Source: Streptomyces sp. H27-H1 (GTDB taxonomy: Bacteria > Actinomycetota > Actinomycetes > Streptomycetales > Streptomycetaceae). Taken from it: 64,000 nucleotides of DNA. The notes beneath the pieces were generated by a model. It had not been told where the DNA came from and did no database searches. It worked only from the letters and a program-made list of their open reading frames with translations. The position numbers and the translations under genes were made by a program. Shown here piece after piece: positions 32,647 through 40,968 of the stretch (positions are counted from its first letter, which is position 1; each line of letters begins with the position of its first letter). The stretch is taken from contig NZ_JAPNLJ010000013.1 in the NCBI RefSeq assembly GCF_026627445.1, positions 62,001 to 126,000 of the forward strand, read 5' to 3'.

Positions 32647-34800
32647 TTACGCCTCCGGGCTCTCCACCGCGGCGGCGACCTTGCGGGTCCGCGTGCGCTT
32701 CGGCTTGACCGGAGCCTCCTCGGCGGCCTCGGCGGCCAGAGCCTCCGGGGCGGCAGCGGCGGCCTTGCGGGGGGCGCGGACGCGCTTCGGCTTGACCGGA
32801 GCCTCTTCGGCCACCGGAGCGGCGGCCTCGACGACTACCTCGGCGGCCGGAGCGACAACGGCGACCTTGCGGGGCGCGCGGACGCGCTTCGGCTTGACCG
32901 GAGCCTCCTCGGCCACCGCGACGGCGACCGCGGCGACGGCCGGAGCCTCGACCACGGCGGCCTGGGCGAAGACCTCGACCACCGGGGCGGCCGCGGTCCT
33001 GCGGGGGGCGCGCTCACGGGTGGTGCGACGCTCCCGGACCGGCTCGACCATCGGGGCCATCTGGAAGTCGGGCTCCGGGGCCCGAGCGGCCGGGGCCTCC
33101 AGAGGCGGCAGCGCGGCGGCGGCTACGAAGGTGGCGGCCGGAGCGGCCGACCGGGCCCGGCGACGGCGCGGCTTGCGCGACTCGTCGGAGGCCGGGGCCT
33201 CCGGGGCCTCCGGAGCCTCGACGGCCGGGACGACCGCGGCGACCGGGCTGACCACGGCGACCGGGGTGGCCTCGGCGACCGGGGTGGCCTCGGTGGTCAC
33301 CGGTGCCAGGAACTCGGCATTCTCCGAGCCGCCACGGGTGCGGCGGCGCTGGCGCGGCGCACGGGTCCGGGCGGGACGCTCCTCGGTAGCAACCGGGGCA
33401 GCGGCAGCACGGCCACCGTCACGGGCGCCATCGCGTCCGCCGTCACGACCGTGGTCACGACCGTGGTCACGTCCACCGTCACGGGCGCTGTCGCGTCCGC
33501 CACGGCCACCGCGGCCGCCGGTCTCACCCAGGTCTTCCAGGTTCTCGGCCTTCAGGCCGGCCCGCGTGCGCTCGCCGCGCGGCAGGACGCCCTTGGTGCC
33601 GGCCGGGATGTTCATCTGCTCGTACAGGTGCGGGGACGTGGAGTACGTCTCCACCGGGTCGTGGAAGCCCAGCTCCAGCGCCTTGTTGATCAGCTGCCAG
33701 CGCGGGATGTCGTCCCAGTCGACCAGGGTGACGGCGATGCCCTTCTTGCCCGCGCGACCGGTGCGGCCCACGCGGTGCAGGAAGGTCTTCTCGTCCTCGG
33801 GCGTCTGGTAGTTGATGACGTGGGTGACACCCTCGACATCGATACCGCGGGCGGCGACGTCGGTGCAGACCAGCACGTCGACCTTGCCGTTGCGGAAGGC
33901 GCGCAGCGCCTGCTCGCGGGCACCCTGGCCCAGGTCGCCGTGGACGGCGCCGGACGCGAAGCCGCGCTTCTCCAGCTGCTCGGCGATGTCGGCCGCCGTG
34001 CGCTTGGTGCGGCAGAAGATCATGGCGAGCCCGCGGCCTTCGGCCTGCAGGATGCGGGAGACGAGCTCCGGCTTGTCCATGTTGTGCGCACGGAAGACGT
34101 GCTGCGTGGTGTTGGCGACGGTCGCGCCCTCGCCGTCGACGGAGGTGGCGCGGATGTGCGTCGGCTGCGTCATGTACCGGCGGGCCAGGCCGATGACCGC
34201 GCCCGGCATGGTCGCCGAGAACAGCATGGTCTGACGCTTCGGCGGCAGGTAGCTCATGATCCGCTCGACGTCGGGCAGGAAGCCCAGGTCGAGCATCTCG
34301 TCGGCCTCGTCCAGGACGAGCGCCTTGACCTTCGACAGGTCGAGCTTCTTCTGTCCGGCCAGGTCGAGCAGGCGGCCCGGGGTGCCGACGATGATGTCGA
34401 CGCCCTTCTTGAGCGCCTCGACCTGCGGCTCGTACGCGCGGCCGCCGTATATGGCGAGGACGCGGACGTTGCGGACCTTGCCCGCGGTGAGGAGGTCGTT
34501 GGTGACCTGGGTGCAGAGCTCGCGGGTCGGAACCACCACGAGGGCCTGCGGGGCCTCGGTCAGCTGGTCGGGCCGGGCCCGGCCGGCCTCGACGTCCGCG
34601 GGGACGACGACGCGCTCCAGCAGGGGAAGGCCGAAACCGAGCGTCTTGCCGGTACCGGTCTTGGCCTGGCCGATGACGTCCGAGCCGGAAAGGGCTACGG
34701 GGAGGGTCATCTCCTGGATCGGGAAGGGGGACACAATGCCGACGGCCTCAAGGGCTTCGGCCGTCTCGGGAAGGATCCCGAGGTCTCGGAACGTAATCAG
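32647..34800 (-). CDS. DEAD-box RNA helicase with long basic tail
   Basis: A helicase of about 717 residues. All motifs are present: Q motif ending PFPIQEM, I (QAKTGTGKT), Ia PTRELC, Ib TPGRL, II DEADEMLD, III SAT, and VI HRVGRTGRAG. After about residue 420 comes a disordered tail with RGG/RD repeats (GGRDHGRDHGRDGGR) and three copies of EEAPVKPKR(V/T)R. The Q motif needs residues upstream of the GTG at 34734. The frame continues upstream to a stop near 34981 with no ATG, GTG or TTG, so CTG 34800 (preceded by AGAGG, giving LITFRDLGILPETAEAL) is the most likely start. Probable role: cold-shock or ribosome-assembly RNA remodelling. Confidence 0.87.
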   Translation of the reverse strand: MITFRDLGILPETAEALEAVGIVSPFPIQEMTLPVALSGSDVIGQAKTGTGKTLGFGLPLLERVVVPADVEAGRARPDQLTEAPQALVVVPTRELCTQVTNDLLTAGKVRNVRVLAIYGGRAYEPQVEALKKGVDIIVGTPGRLLDLAGQKKLDLSKVKALVLDEADEMLDLGFLPDVERIMSYLPPKRQTMLFSATMPGAVIGLARRYMTQPTHIRATSVDGEGATVANTTQHVFRAHNMDKPELVSRILQAEGRGLAMIFCRTKRTAADIAEQLEKRGFASGAVHGDLGQGAREQALRAFRNGKVDVLVCTDVAARGIDVEGVTHVINYQTPEDEKTFLHRVGRTGRAGKKGIAVTLVDWDDIPRWQLINKALELGFHDPVETYSTSPHLYEQMNIPAGTKGVLPRGERTRAGLKAENLEDLGETGGRGGRGGRDSARDGGRDHGRDHGRDGGRDGARDGGRAAAAPVATEERPARTRAPRQRRRTRGGSENAEFLAPVTTEATPVAEATPVAVVSPVAAVVPAVEAPEAPEAPASDESRKPRRRRARSAAPAATFVAAAALPPLEAPAARAPEPDFQMAPMVEPVRERRTTRERAPRRTAAAPVVEVFAQAAVVEAPAVAAVAVAVAEEAPVKPKRVRAPRKVAVVAPAAEVVVEAAAPVAEEAPVKPKRVRAPRKAAAAAPEALAAEAAEEAPVKPKRTRTRKVAAAVESPEA

Positions 34801-35192
34801 GGTGCTGCCTCTTCTGTGAGACGCGGCGCGAGGCGGCGAAGGGGGGTCGTACCGTGCCGGGCTTGCAGTACTGTGCCCGCCCGAATCTGGGCGAGCCGTG
34901 CAAACTGCGCGGGACCACGAGCCATCGCTCAGGCGCTTTATGCCGCTGAGGGGGCCCCTCGTGGGAGGCGGTACGTATGAACGTACGCATCACGCCGAGG
35001 GCGGTCGGGTGGAGCCGATCGGGCCACCGACCGGGCATCCTCATTCGGGATGGCCCGCCGAGTGTTCGGCAGGCGCATTACCACTGTACCCCGGAATCGC
35101 GCAGCTGTGTCGGGTGAATTCACCAGGTAGGCGCGTTTACGTGGACTGAGCAGGTGGTTCACGGTGCCATTCGGCGAGCTATTGTGCGGAGC
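34801..35192. other. 390-bp divergent intergenic region with a perfect palindrome
   Basis: No gene is seen between the helicase and the ferritin-like gene. It contains GGTGAATTCACC (35113-35124), a perfect 12-bp palindrome, and for the rightward gene TTCACG (35158-35163), 16 bases, TATTGT (35180-35185), with the ATG 7 bases after. Confidence 0.5.
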
Positions 35193-35951
35193 ATGTCGAC
35201 CGTTGAAAACGCATCGCCCGCCGACGAAAGCGCCCCCGCCGAGGCGGCCGGTATCGCCGCCCAGGACTGGGCCACGGCCTCCTCCTCGCCGCAGTACCGG
35301 GCCGCCGTGGTGGACCTGCTCGGGGCGCTCGCGTACGGCGAACTCGCGGCCTTCGAACGCCTGGCGGAGGACGCGAAGCTCGCGCCCACCCTCGGGGACA
35401 AGGCCGCGCTCGCGAAGATGGCCTCCGCCGAATTCCACCACTTCGAGCGGCTGAGCACCAGGCTCGCCGAGATCGACGAGGACGCCACCGCCGCGATGGA
35501 GCCCTTCGCGAAGGGCGTCGACGACTTCCACCGCCAGACCGCCCCGTCGGACTGGCTGGAGGGCCTGGTCAAGGCGTACGTCGGCGACTCCATCGCCAGC
35601 GACTTCTACCGCGAGGTGGCCACCCACCTCGACACCGACACCCGCGGGCTCGTCGTGAGTGTGCTCGACGACACCGGCCACGGCGGCTTCGCCGTCGAGA
35701 AGGTGCGCGCCGCGATCGAGGCCGACCCGCGCTGCGGCGGCCGGCTCGCACTGTGGGCCCGCCGGCTGATGGGCGAGGCCCTGTCGCAGGCCCAGCGCGT
35801 GGTCGCCGAGCGCGACGCGCTCTCCACCATGCTGGTCGGCGGGGTGGACGGGATGGCGGCCGGTTTCGACCTCGCGGCGGTCGGCGAGATGTTCACCCGG
35901 ATCACCAAGGCGCACACCAAGCGGATGGCCGCCCTGGGCCTGGCGGCATAG
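35193..35951 (+). CDS. Ferritin-like fold protein (MiaE-type)
   Basis: 252 residues of all-alpha, ferritin-like architecture. Possible di-iron ligands include GALAYGELAAFERL, ASAEFHHFERL and the later YREVATHLDTDTRG. The family is annotated as tRNA-(ms2io6A)-hydroxylase-like or ferritin-like domain protein, without proven activity in actinomycetes. The gene lies divergently next to a DEAD-box helicase, as Rv3210c does next to rhlE. The ATG follows a -10-like hexamer by 7 bases, suggesting a leaderless message. Confidence 0.78.
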   Translation: MSTVENASPADESAPAEAAGIAAQDWATASSSPQYRAAVVDLLGALAYGELAAFERLAEDAKLAPTLGDKAALAKMASAEFHHFERLSTRLAEIDEDATAAMEPFAKGVDDFHRQTAPSDWLEGLVKAYVGDSIASDFYREVATHLDTDTRGLVVSVLDDTGHGGFAVEKVRAAIEADPRCGGRLALWARRLMGEALSQAQRVVAERDALSTMLVGGVDGMAAGFDLAAVGEMFTRITKAHTKRMAALGLAA

Positions 35952-35980
35952 CCCCGCCCCCCGGCCCCGAGGCGTACGTC

Positions 35981-36011
35981 GGCCCCCGCGCGGAAGCTCC
36001 GTGTGGGGGCC
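35981..36011. terminator. Terminator between convergent genes
   Basis: GGCCCCC and GGGGGCC with a further CGGA/TCCG pairing enclose a short loop after the ferritin-like gene and before the end of the small membrane protein gene. Confidence 0.65.
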
Positions 36012-36033
36012 TTCTGTCTGTCAGTGGGGCCGT

Positions 36034-36336
36034 CTAGCCCCGCGTCGGAACCGAAAACGGAGTCCGGTGGGACTGCCTCCCGGTCCGGCCGGTGGGCCGC
36101 AGCAGCAGGGACACGACCACCGCCGAGACCAGAGCACCGCCGATGAAGGTCGCGAACAGGGTGCTGTGGCCGGGGCCCAGCGCGGTGTTCGTCAGATAGG
36201 CCCCGAAGAGGGCGCCCGCCGCTCCGCTCACCAGCACCGTCCGCGCGGAGGGCAGCCGCGGGCCGAGCACTCGGACGGCCGTCCCGGCCAGGGCGAGGCC
36301 CAGAAGAGTGGAGCCGAGCGCCTGGATCAGCAGCAT
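36034..36336 (-). CDS. Small membrane protein (three helices)
   Basis: 100 residues with three hydrophobic helices separated by short loops (LLGLALAGTAVRVLG, LVSGAAGALFGAYL, FATFIGGALVSAVVVSLLL) and a basic tail. It resembles GlsB/YeaQ-type transglycosylase-associated membrane proteins in size and layout. Function unknown. It may be independently expressed; no operon partner is adjacent. Confidence 0.65.
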   Translation of the reverse strand: MLLIQALGSTLLGLALAGTAVRVLGPRLPSARTVLVSGAAGALFGAYLTNTALGPGHSTLFATFIGGALVSAVVVSLLLRPTGRTGRQSHRTPFSVPTRG

Positions 36337-36429
36337 GAGGGTTCCTCTCGAACGGTTGAGTACCGGGGGTTCGTCTCAGAGCGGTCCTACCCGAATCAAG
36401 GCGGTCCTACCCGAAGCGGAGGAAACGGA

Positions 36430-36461
36430 AACGGCCCGGTGGAGTCGTCCACCGGGCCGTT
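36430..36461. terminator. 14-bp perfect hairpin terminator
   Basis: AACGGCCCGGTGGA (36430-36443) pairs perfectly with 36448-36461 around GTCG. It follows the minus-strand DUF3107 gene. Confidence 0.85.
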
Positions 36462-36503
36462 CTCGGTACAGCTGGGTACTTCGGGGTTCTCGGAGCGCTT
36501 CGC

Positions 36504-36731
36504 TCAGAGCGCGCCGAAGCCGACCTTGCGCACGCTGGGCTCGCCCAGGTCGACGTACGACAGGCGCTCGGACGGCACCAGGACCTTGCGGCCCTTGATG
36601 TCCGTGAGGCTCAGCAGCGGCGCCGAGCCGGACAGGGCGGCGGTGACGATGCTCTCCAGCTCCTCGGCACTCAGGTCGCTCTCGAGCACGATCTCCCGGG
36701 GTGCGTGCTGCACGCCGATCTTGACCTCCAC
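36504..36731 (-). CDS. DUF3107 small conserved protein
   Basis: A 75-residue protein (MEVKIGVQHAPREIVLESDL ... SYVDLGEPSVRKVGFGAL) that matches DUF3107, an actinomycete family known in M. tuberculosis as TB9.4 (Rv3208A). It is a compact alpha/beta protein of unknown function. It lies downstream of the TetR gene on the same strand, just as TB9.4 lies beside Rv3208, so the two may be functionally tied. Confidence 0.88.
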   Translation of the reverse strand: MEVKIGVQHAPREIVLESDLSAEELESIVTAALSGSAPLLSLTDIKGRKVLVPSERLSYVDLGEPSVRKVGFGAL

Positions 36732-36904
36732 GGCCTTGTCCCTCCGACGGTCCGGTTCGCGCGATGAGCCGCGCCGTTACCGGGTCCACATTAGCCCGGA
36801 GAGGGGACGTGTCCGCCGCGTGGCGGAAACGCTCGCAGCGAACAGCAGCCGGTCAGACCGGCGAAGACGGTCGGGGCCGGCCCGGAGTGCGGGGCCGGCC
36901 CGGC

Positions 36905-37543
36905 TCAGACGTCCGTCGGGTGCAGCGGGAAGCCGGCGATTCCGCGCCAGGCGAGGGAGGTCAGCAGGCCCACCGCGGTGTCGCGGGCGACCGGGCTCTC
37001 GCTCGACAACCAGTACCGGGCCACGACCTGCGAGACCCCGCCCAGGCCGACGGCCAGCAGCATCGACTCGTCCTTCGACAGGCCGGTGTCCTCGGCGATG
37101 ACGTCCGAGATGGCCTCGGCGCACTGCAGCGAGACGCGGTCGACGCGCTCGCGCACGGCCGGCTCGTTCGTCAGGTCCGACTCGAAGACGAGCCGGAAGG
37201 CGCCGCCCTCGTCCTGCACGTAGGCGAAGTAGGCGTCCATGGTCGCGGCGACGCGCATCTTGTTGTCGGTGGTGGACGCCAGCGCGGTGCGCACGGAGAC
37301 CAGCAGGGACTCGCAGTGCTGGTCGAGAAGAGCCAGGTAGAGGTCGAGCTTGCCCGGGAAGTGCTGGTAGAGCACCGGCTTGCTGACCCCGGCCCGCTCG
37401 GCGATGTCGTCCATCGCCGCAGCGTGGTAACCCTGCGCGACGAAGACCTCCTGGGCCGCGCCCAGCAGCTGGTTGCGCCGGGCCCGGCGCGGAAGTCGCG
37501 TGCCCCGCGGACGCGCTGCCTCGGTCTGCTCGATGGCTGTCAC
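36905..37543 (-). CDS. TetR-family regulator
   Basis: 212 residues. The N-terminal helix-turn-helix is clear (RRNQLLGAAQEVFVAQGYH ... MDDIAERAGVSKPVLYQHF PGKLDLYLALL). The ligand domain is helical and begins with DQHCESLLVSVRTAL. GTG 37543 is preceded by GGGAGG, fixing the start; a longer frame to 37594 has no ribosome site. In mycobacteria this position holds Rv3208. The inducer and targets are unknown. Confidence 0.87.
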   Translation of the reverse strand: MTAIEQTEAARPRGTRLPRRARRNQLLGAAQEVFVAQGYHAAAMDDIAERAGVSKPVLYQHFPGKLDLYLALLDQHCESLLVSVRTALASTTDNKMRVAATMDAYFAYVQDEGGAFRLVFESDLTNEPAVRERVDRVSLQCAEAISDVIAEDTGLSKDESMLLAVGLGGVSQVVARYWLSSESPVARDTAVGLLTSLAWRGIAGFPLHPTDV

Positions 37544-37688
37544 GCCGCCTCCCAATTTCTTTTGAACACAGTGCGCCTTGCGCCGCGCGGCCATCGTACT
37601 TTTCGGTAACCGAATCTGGAGGGTTCAAGCCGAGTTTTCTCGCGGTACGGACCGCCGGTTACCCCCGGAGATGCTGGTCAGCGCTGGA

Positions 37689-37904
37689 TCAGCGGTAGTC
37701 CTCCTCGTCCAGGGCCACCACCCGGGCCTGCTCGACGGCGTCCCCGTCCGCGACTTCGCGCTGTCCCACGGCCGTGAGCGGATCGTCCTCGCTCGGGATC
37801 AGCTCCGTGTTCTGCTCCGCCGCGTCCGCCTCGGGGGCTTCCACGTCGAGGGGTTCTCGCAGTTCTGGCTGGAAGGTGTCCGGTTCCGCAGGGTCGACAG
37901 TCAT
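37689..37904 (-). CDS. Small acidic conserved hypothetical protein
   Basis: 71 residues, strongly acidic, predicted largely disordered (MTVDPAEPDTFQPELREPLD ... ARVVALDEEDYR). Proteins with the same ends occur in other streptomycetes in front of this hydrolase/DUF3152 pair, which supports the gene. Function unknown. It is divergent from the hydrolase gene, with 120 bp between. Confidence 0.7.
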   Translation of the reverse strand: MTVDPAEPDTFQPELREPLDVEAPEADAAEQNTELIPSEDDPLTAVGQREVADGDAVEQARVVALDEEDYR

Positions 37905-38024
37905 GGAGCACCCCTTTCCTCCTACGAGCCTAGGAGGATCGCGCGTACCCCGCTAGGCGGTCCGCCAAGCATCTGTGACGGCGAACACAAGAGGAGCCGC
38001 GTGATCGTCTCGTAACATTGCCCC

Positions 38025-39062
38025 ATGTCTTCGACCGAGCTGCCGGGTGTACGGTCCACCGCCGCGTCGTCTTCCCTGGTGGGAGCCGTGCGAGTGGCCG
38101 AAGGGGAGCAGCTGCGCACCGACCGGCTGCCCGGGCTGGAAATGGCCGTACGGGTCCGCCCGCCGGTCCGAACCGGCCTGCCGCCCGCGCTCTTCGTCCA
38201 CGGACTCGGCGGGTCCTCGCAGAACTGGTCCGCGCTCATGGGGCGGCTCGCCGACTCCGTGGACGGCGAGGCCGTCGACCTGCCCGGCTTCGGCTGGTCC
38301 CCGCCGCCCGCCGACCGGGACTACTCCGTCACCGGGTTCGCGCGCGCCGTCATCCGTCACCTCGACGCGGCCGGGCGTGGGCCGGTCCACCTGTTCGGGA
38401 ACTCCCTCGGCGGGGCCGCCTCCACCCGGGTCGCGGCCGTCCGGCCCGACCTGGTGCGCACGCTGACGCTCGTCTCCCCGGCCCTGCCCGAACTGCGCGT
38501 GCAGAGCTCGGCCGTGCCGACCGCGCTGCTCGCCGTACCCGGCATGGCCGGGCTCCTCGTCCGGCTCACCCGCGGGCTGAGCGCCGAGCGGCGCACCCGG
38601 GGGGTGACGGAGCTCTGTTACGGAGACCCCTCGCGGGTGACGCCCGAGGCGTTCGCGGCGGCCGTCGAGGAGATGGAGCGGCGGATCGCACTGCCGTACT
38701 TCTGGGACGCGTTGGCCCGTTCCTCGCGCGGCATCGTCGACGCGTACACCCTCGGTGGCCAGCACGGGCTCTGGCGCCAGGCGCAGCGCGTGCTCGCCCC
38801 GACGCTGCTGGTCTACGGTGGCCGGGACCAACTCGTCTCGTACCGTATGGCGCGCAAGGCCGCCGCGGCCTTCCGGGGTTCGCGGCTACTGTGCCTGCCC
38901 GAGGCCGGACACGTGGCCATGATGGAGCACCCCGAGGTGGTCGCGGCCGCGTTCCGGGAGCTGTTGGACGCCACCGGCGGCGGGTCCGGCTCCCGGCCGG
39001 ATCCGGCCGGGACGGAGCACACCGTGCAGACAGTGAACAGCGACGAGGACGGCAAGGGCTGA
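38025..39062 (+). CDS. Alpha/beta hydrolase
   Basis: 345 residues of alpha/beta-hydrolase type: FVHGLGGSSQNW oxyanion loop, DLPGFGWSPPP, nucleophile elbow LFGNSLGGAAS (Ser), acid YGGRDQLV and base AGHVAMMEHPEV. No export signal. It may hydrolyse a lipid or amide ester; the substrate is unknown. It ends 4 bp before the DUF3152 gene and forms an operon with it. TAACAT lies 6 bases before the ATG, indicating a leaderless transcript. Confidence 0.85.
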   Translation: MSSTELPGVRSTAASSSLVGAVRVAEGEQLRTDRLPGLEMAVRVRPPVRTGLPPALFVHGLGGSSQNWSALMGRLADSVDGEAVDLPGFGWSPPPADRDYSVTGFARAVIRHLDAAGRGPVHLFGNSLGGAASTRVAAVRPDLVRTLTLVSPALPELRVQSSAVPTALLAVPGMAGLLVRLTRGLSAERRTRGVTELCYGDPSRVTPEAFAAAVEEMERRIALPYFWDALARSSRGIVDAYTLGGQHGLWRQAQRVLAPTLLVYGGRDQLVSYRMARKAAAAFRGSRLLCLPEAGHVAMMEHPEVVAAAFRELLDATGGGSGSRPDPAGTEHTVQTVNSDEDGKG

Positions 39063-39066
39063 GGAC

Positions 39067-40602
39067 GTGGGACGACATAGTCGCAAGGAGCCCGGCCAAG
39101 CCGCCGGCTCCGGCCATCCGCAGCCGGCCGAGCGGGCCGGTGCCCAGGCCGGAGCGCCGGCCCCGGCCGGGTGGTCCGAGGCGGCCGCCGCCCCTCGTGG
39201 GTACGCGGCCCCGCCGCGCCACGAGCCGGCTCCGGCCGCGCGCGGCGGCCACCCCGAACAGCGCGAGCCCGGCGGCGCCTGGGGCGCGGCCGCCGGTACC
39301 GGCACCGCGGACGGGGACTGGCGCGGGGCCCCGCGCACCCGGCCGGCGACCGGCGCGGGCCTGCCCGTACCGGGGCAGACGCGGGAGGGCGGCGTCCCGG
39401 CCTTCGGTGTCCCGGCCTTCGACACCCGGACTTTCGACACCCCGGCCTTCGGTACCCCCGCGGTTGGGTTCCCGCAGATCACCCTGGACTCCCCGCCGAC
39501 CTCGACGGGTTCGCACCACCGGGTCCCGTTCCCCGAGGACCCCTTCACCTCGACGGGCTCCCACCGCGGGGGCCTGGTGTCCGAGGACGCCTTCACCTCG
39601 ACGGGCTCCCACCGTCGGATCCCGGTCCCCGAGGACGCCTTCACCGCGACGCGCTCCCCCTACGGGGCGCCGGCGCCCGAGGACGCCTTCACCGCGACCG
39701 GCTCGCACCGCCGGATCCCCGCCCCCCGCAAGCCGGTCACCCCGGTCCAGGAGGCCCCGCCCGCGGCCGGGCGCGGCGGCAAGGCCCGTACGTACGCCGG
39801 GATGGCCGCCGCGGCCGTCACCGTCGCGCTCGCCGTCGTCGTCGCGGGCCAGGTGACCCCCGAGAGCGACACCGGCAAGAACAGTGCGCGCGCCGCCGAC
39901 GAGGGCAACAGCCACGCCGCCCAGGGCAACTCCGCCGCCTCCCGCTCCGACGACCGGCCCACCCCGGACGCCTCCGCGTTGCTCCAGGCCGCGCCGGAGC
40001 TCTCGTACGAGGAGAAGATGGCGCAGCAGTTCCCGATCGACGAGAAGCTGAAGGGCTCCGGCGCATTCGACACCGTGCCCGGCGTGGCCGAGGGGCCCGG
40101 CAAGGGCCGGGTGGTCCGCTACCGCGTCGACGTGGAGCAGGGGCTCGCCCTGGACCCGCAGCTGTTCGCCGAGGCCGTCCACCGCACGCTGAACGACGAC
40201 CGGAGCTGGGGACACGGCGGTACGAAGACCTTCGAGCGGGTGCCGGGCGGCGAGGCCGACTTCGTCATCACGCTCGCCAGCCCCGGGACCACCGGCGTCT
40301 GGTGCAAGAAGTCCGGGCTCGACACCACCGTCGACAACGTCTCCTGCGACTCCGCGTCGACCGACCGCGTGATGATCAACGCGTACCGCTGGTCGCAGGG
40401 CTCGGCGACGTACGGGGCGGACCAGATGTTCGCCTACCGCCAGATGCTGATCAACCACGAGGTCGGCCACCGGCTGGGCCACGGGCACGTGAACTGCTCG
40501 ACACGGGGCACGCTCGCCCCGATCATGCAGCAGCAGACGAAGTCCCTGGACATCAACGACATCCAGTGCAAGGCCAACCCCTGGGTGTTCCCCGGGAGTT
40601 GA
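39067..40602 (+). CDS. DUF3152 secreted protein with metzincin-type zinc site
   Basis: 511 residues. Residues 1-240 are low-complexity and contain about four degenerate copies of an about 20-residue repeat built on ED(A/P)FT(S/A)TGSHRR. A transmembrane or signal-anchor helix follows (near VTVALAVVVAGQV), and a C-terminal domain of about 200 residues belongs to DUF3152. There HEVGHRLGHGH fits the metzincin zinc motif HExxHxxGxxH, preceded by the Cys-containing region around WCKK and SCDSAS. It is predicted to be an extracellular zinc protease or protease-like protein. Its counterpart Rv3207c lies beside moeZ in M. tuberculosis; here the opp and polysaccharide genes intervene. Confidence 0.85.
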   Translation: MGRHSRKEPGQAAGSGHPQPAERAGAQAGAPAPAGWSEAAAAPRGYAAPPRHEPAPAARGGHPEQREPGGAWGAAAGTGTADGDWRGAPRTRPATGAGLPVPGQTREGGVPAFGVPAFDTRTFDTPAFGTPAVGFPQITLDSPPTSTGSHHRVPFPEDPFTSTGSHRGGLVSEDAFTSTGSHRRIPVPEDAFTATRSPYGAPAPEDAFTATGSHRRIPAPRKPVTPVQEAPPAAGRGGKARTYAGMAAAAVTVALAVVVAGQVTPESDTGKNSARAADEGNSHAAQGNSAASRSDDRPTPDASALLQAAPELSYEEKMAQQFPIDEKLKGSGAFDTVPGVAEGPGKGRVVRYRVDVEQGLALDPQLFAEAVHRTLNDDRSWGHGGTKTFERVPGGEADFVITLASPGTTGVWCKKSGLDTTVDNVSCDSASTDRVMINAYRWSQGSATYGADQMFAYRQMLINHEVGHRLGHGHVNCSTRGTLAPIMQQQTKSLDINDIQCKANPWVFPGS

Positions 40603-40611
40603 TCGGCCGCG

Positions 40612-40641
40612 CTGACAAGCCGTCCGAAGGTCGGTCATTGT
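40612..40641 (+). promoter_or_regulatory. Promoter of a short leaderless ORF
   Basis: CTGACA (40612-40617) and CATTGT (40636-40641) are separated by 18 bases, a good vegetative-type promoter for this GC-rich genome. The expected start point falls at the ATG at 40649. Confidence 0.5.
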
Positions 40642-40648
40642 TCTCCGC

Positions 40649-40744
40649 ATGTCGCACCTCCACACCACCACCGCGAGCGCCGCCATTGAGCTGGCGCTGC
40701 TTGGTGTGACCGCGCACAGCGTGGCCGACATCCTCTGTCGCTGA
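40649..40744 (+). CDS. 31-residue possible leader peptide or small membrane-active peptide
   Basis: The frame MSHLHTTTASAAIELALLGV... ending DILCR is 31 codons long. It has no Shine-Dalgarno, but a promoter whose start point would fall on its ATG, so translation could be leaderless. It lies after DUF3152 and in front of the damaged oligopeptide transporter. I do not recognise the peptide. The single Cys-Arg at the end recalls the CR-ending cysteine-responsive leader peptides of actinomycetes, but the rest differs. It may be a true small gene or a chance frame. Confidence 0.4.
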   Translation: MSHLHTTTASAAIELALLGVTAHSVADILCR

Positions 40745-40968
40745 CGCCTCCCTGAGCGCGCGACTTCTTCTTTCTCTCCGTTGTTTCGCCGCGCCCGGGG
40801 GCTCCATGCCCGCAGGTGCGGCTCCATCCCTGATCTTGCGTGGGTATCCCCTGTTCTAGCTGGGGAGGAAACGCATCCTTGGCCCGGAGGCGCGGAGCGC
40901 CGGAGTTCGCTGTGTTGTCAGTGGCCCTGGCTGTGTTGATTCACAGGAGTTGGAAGGGGGCGGGCCGG

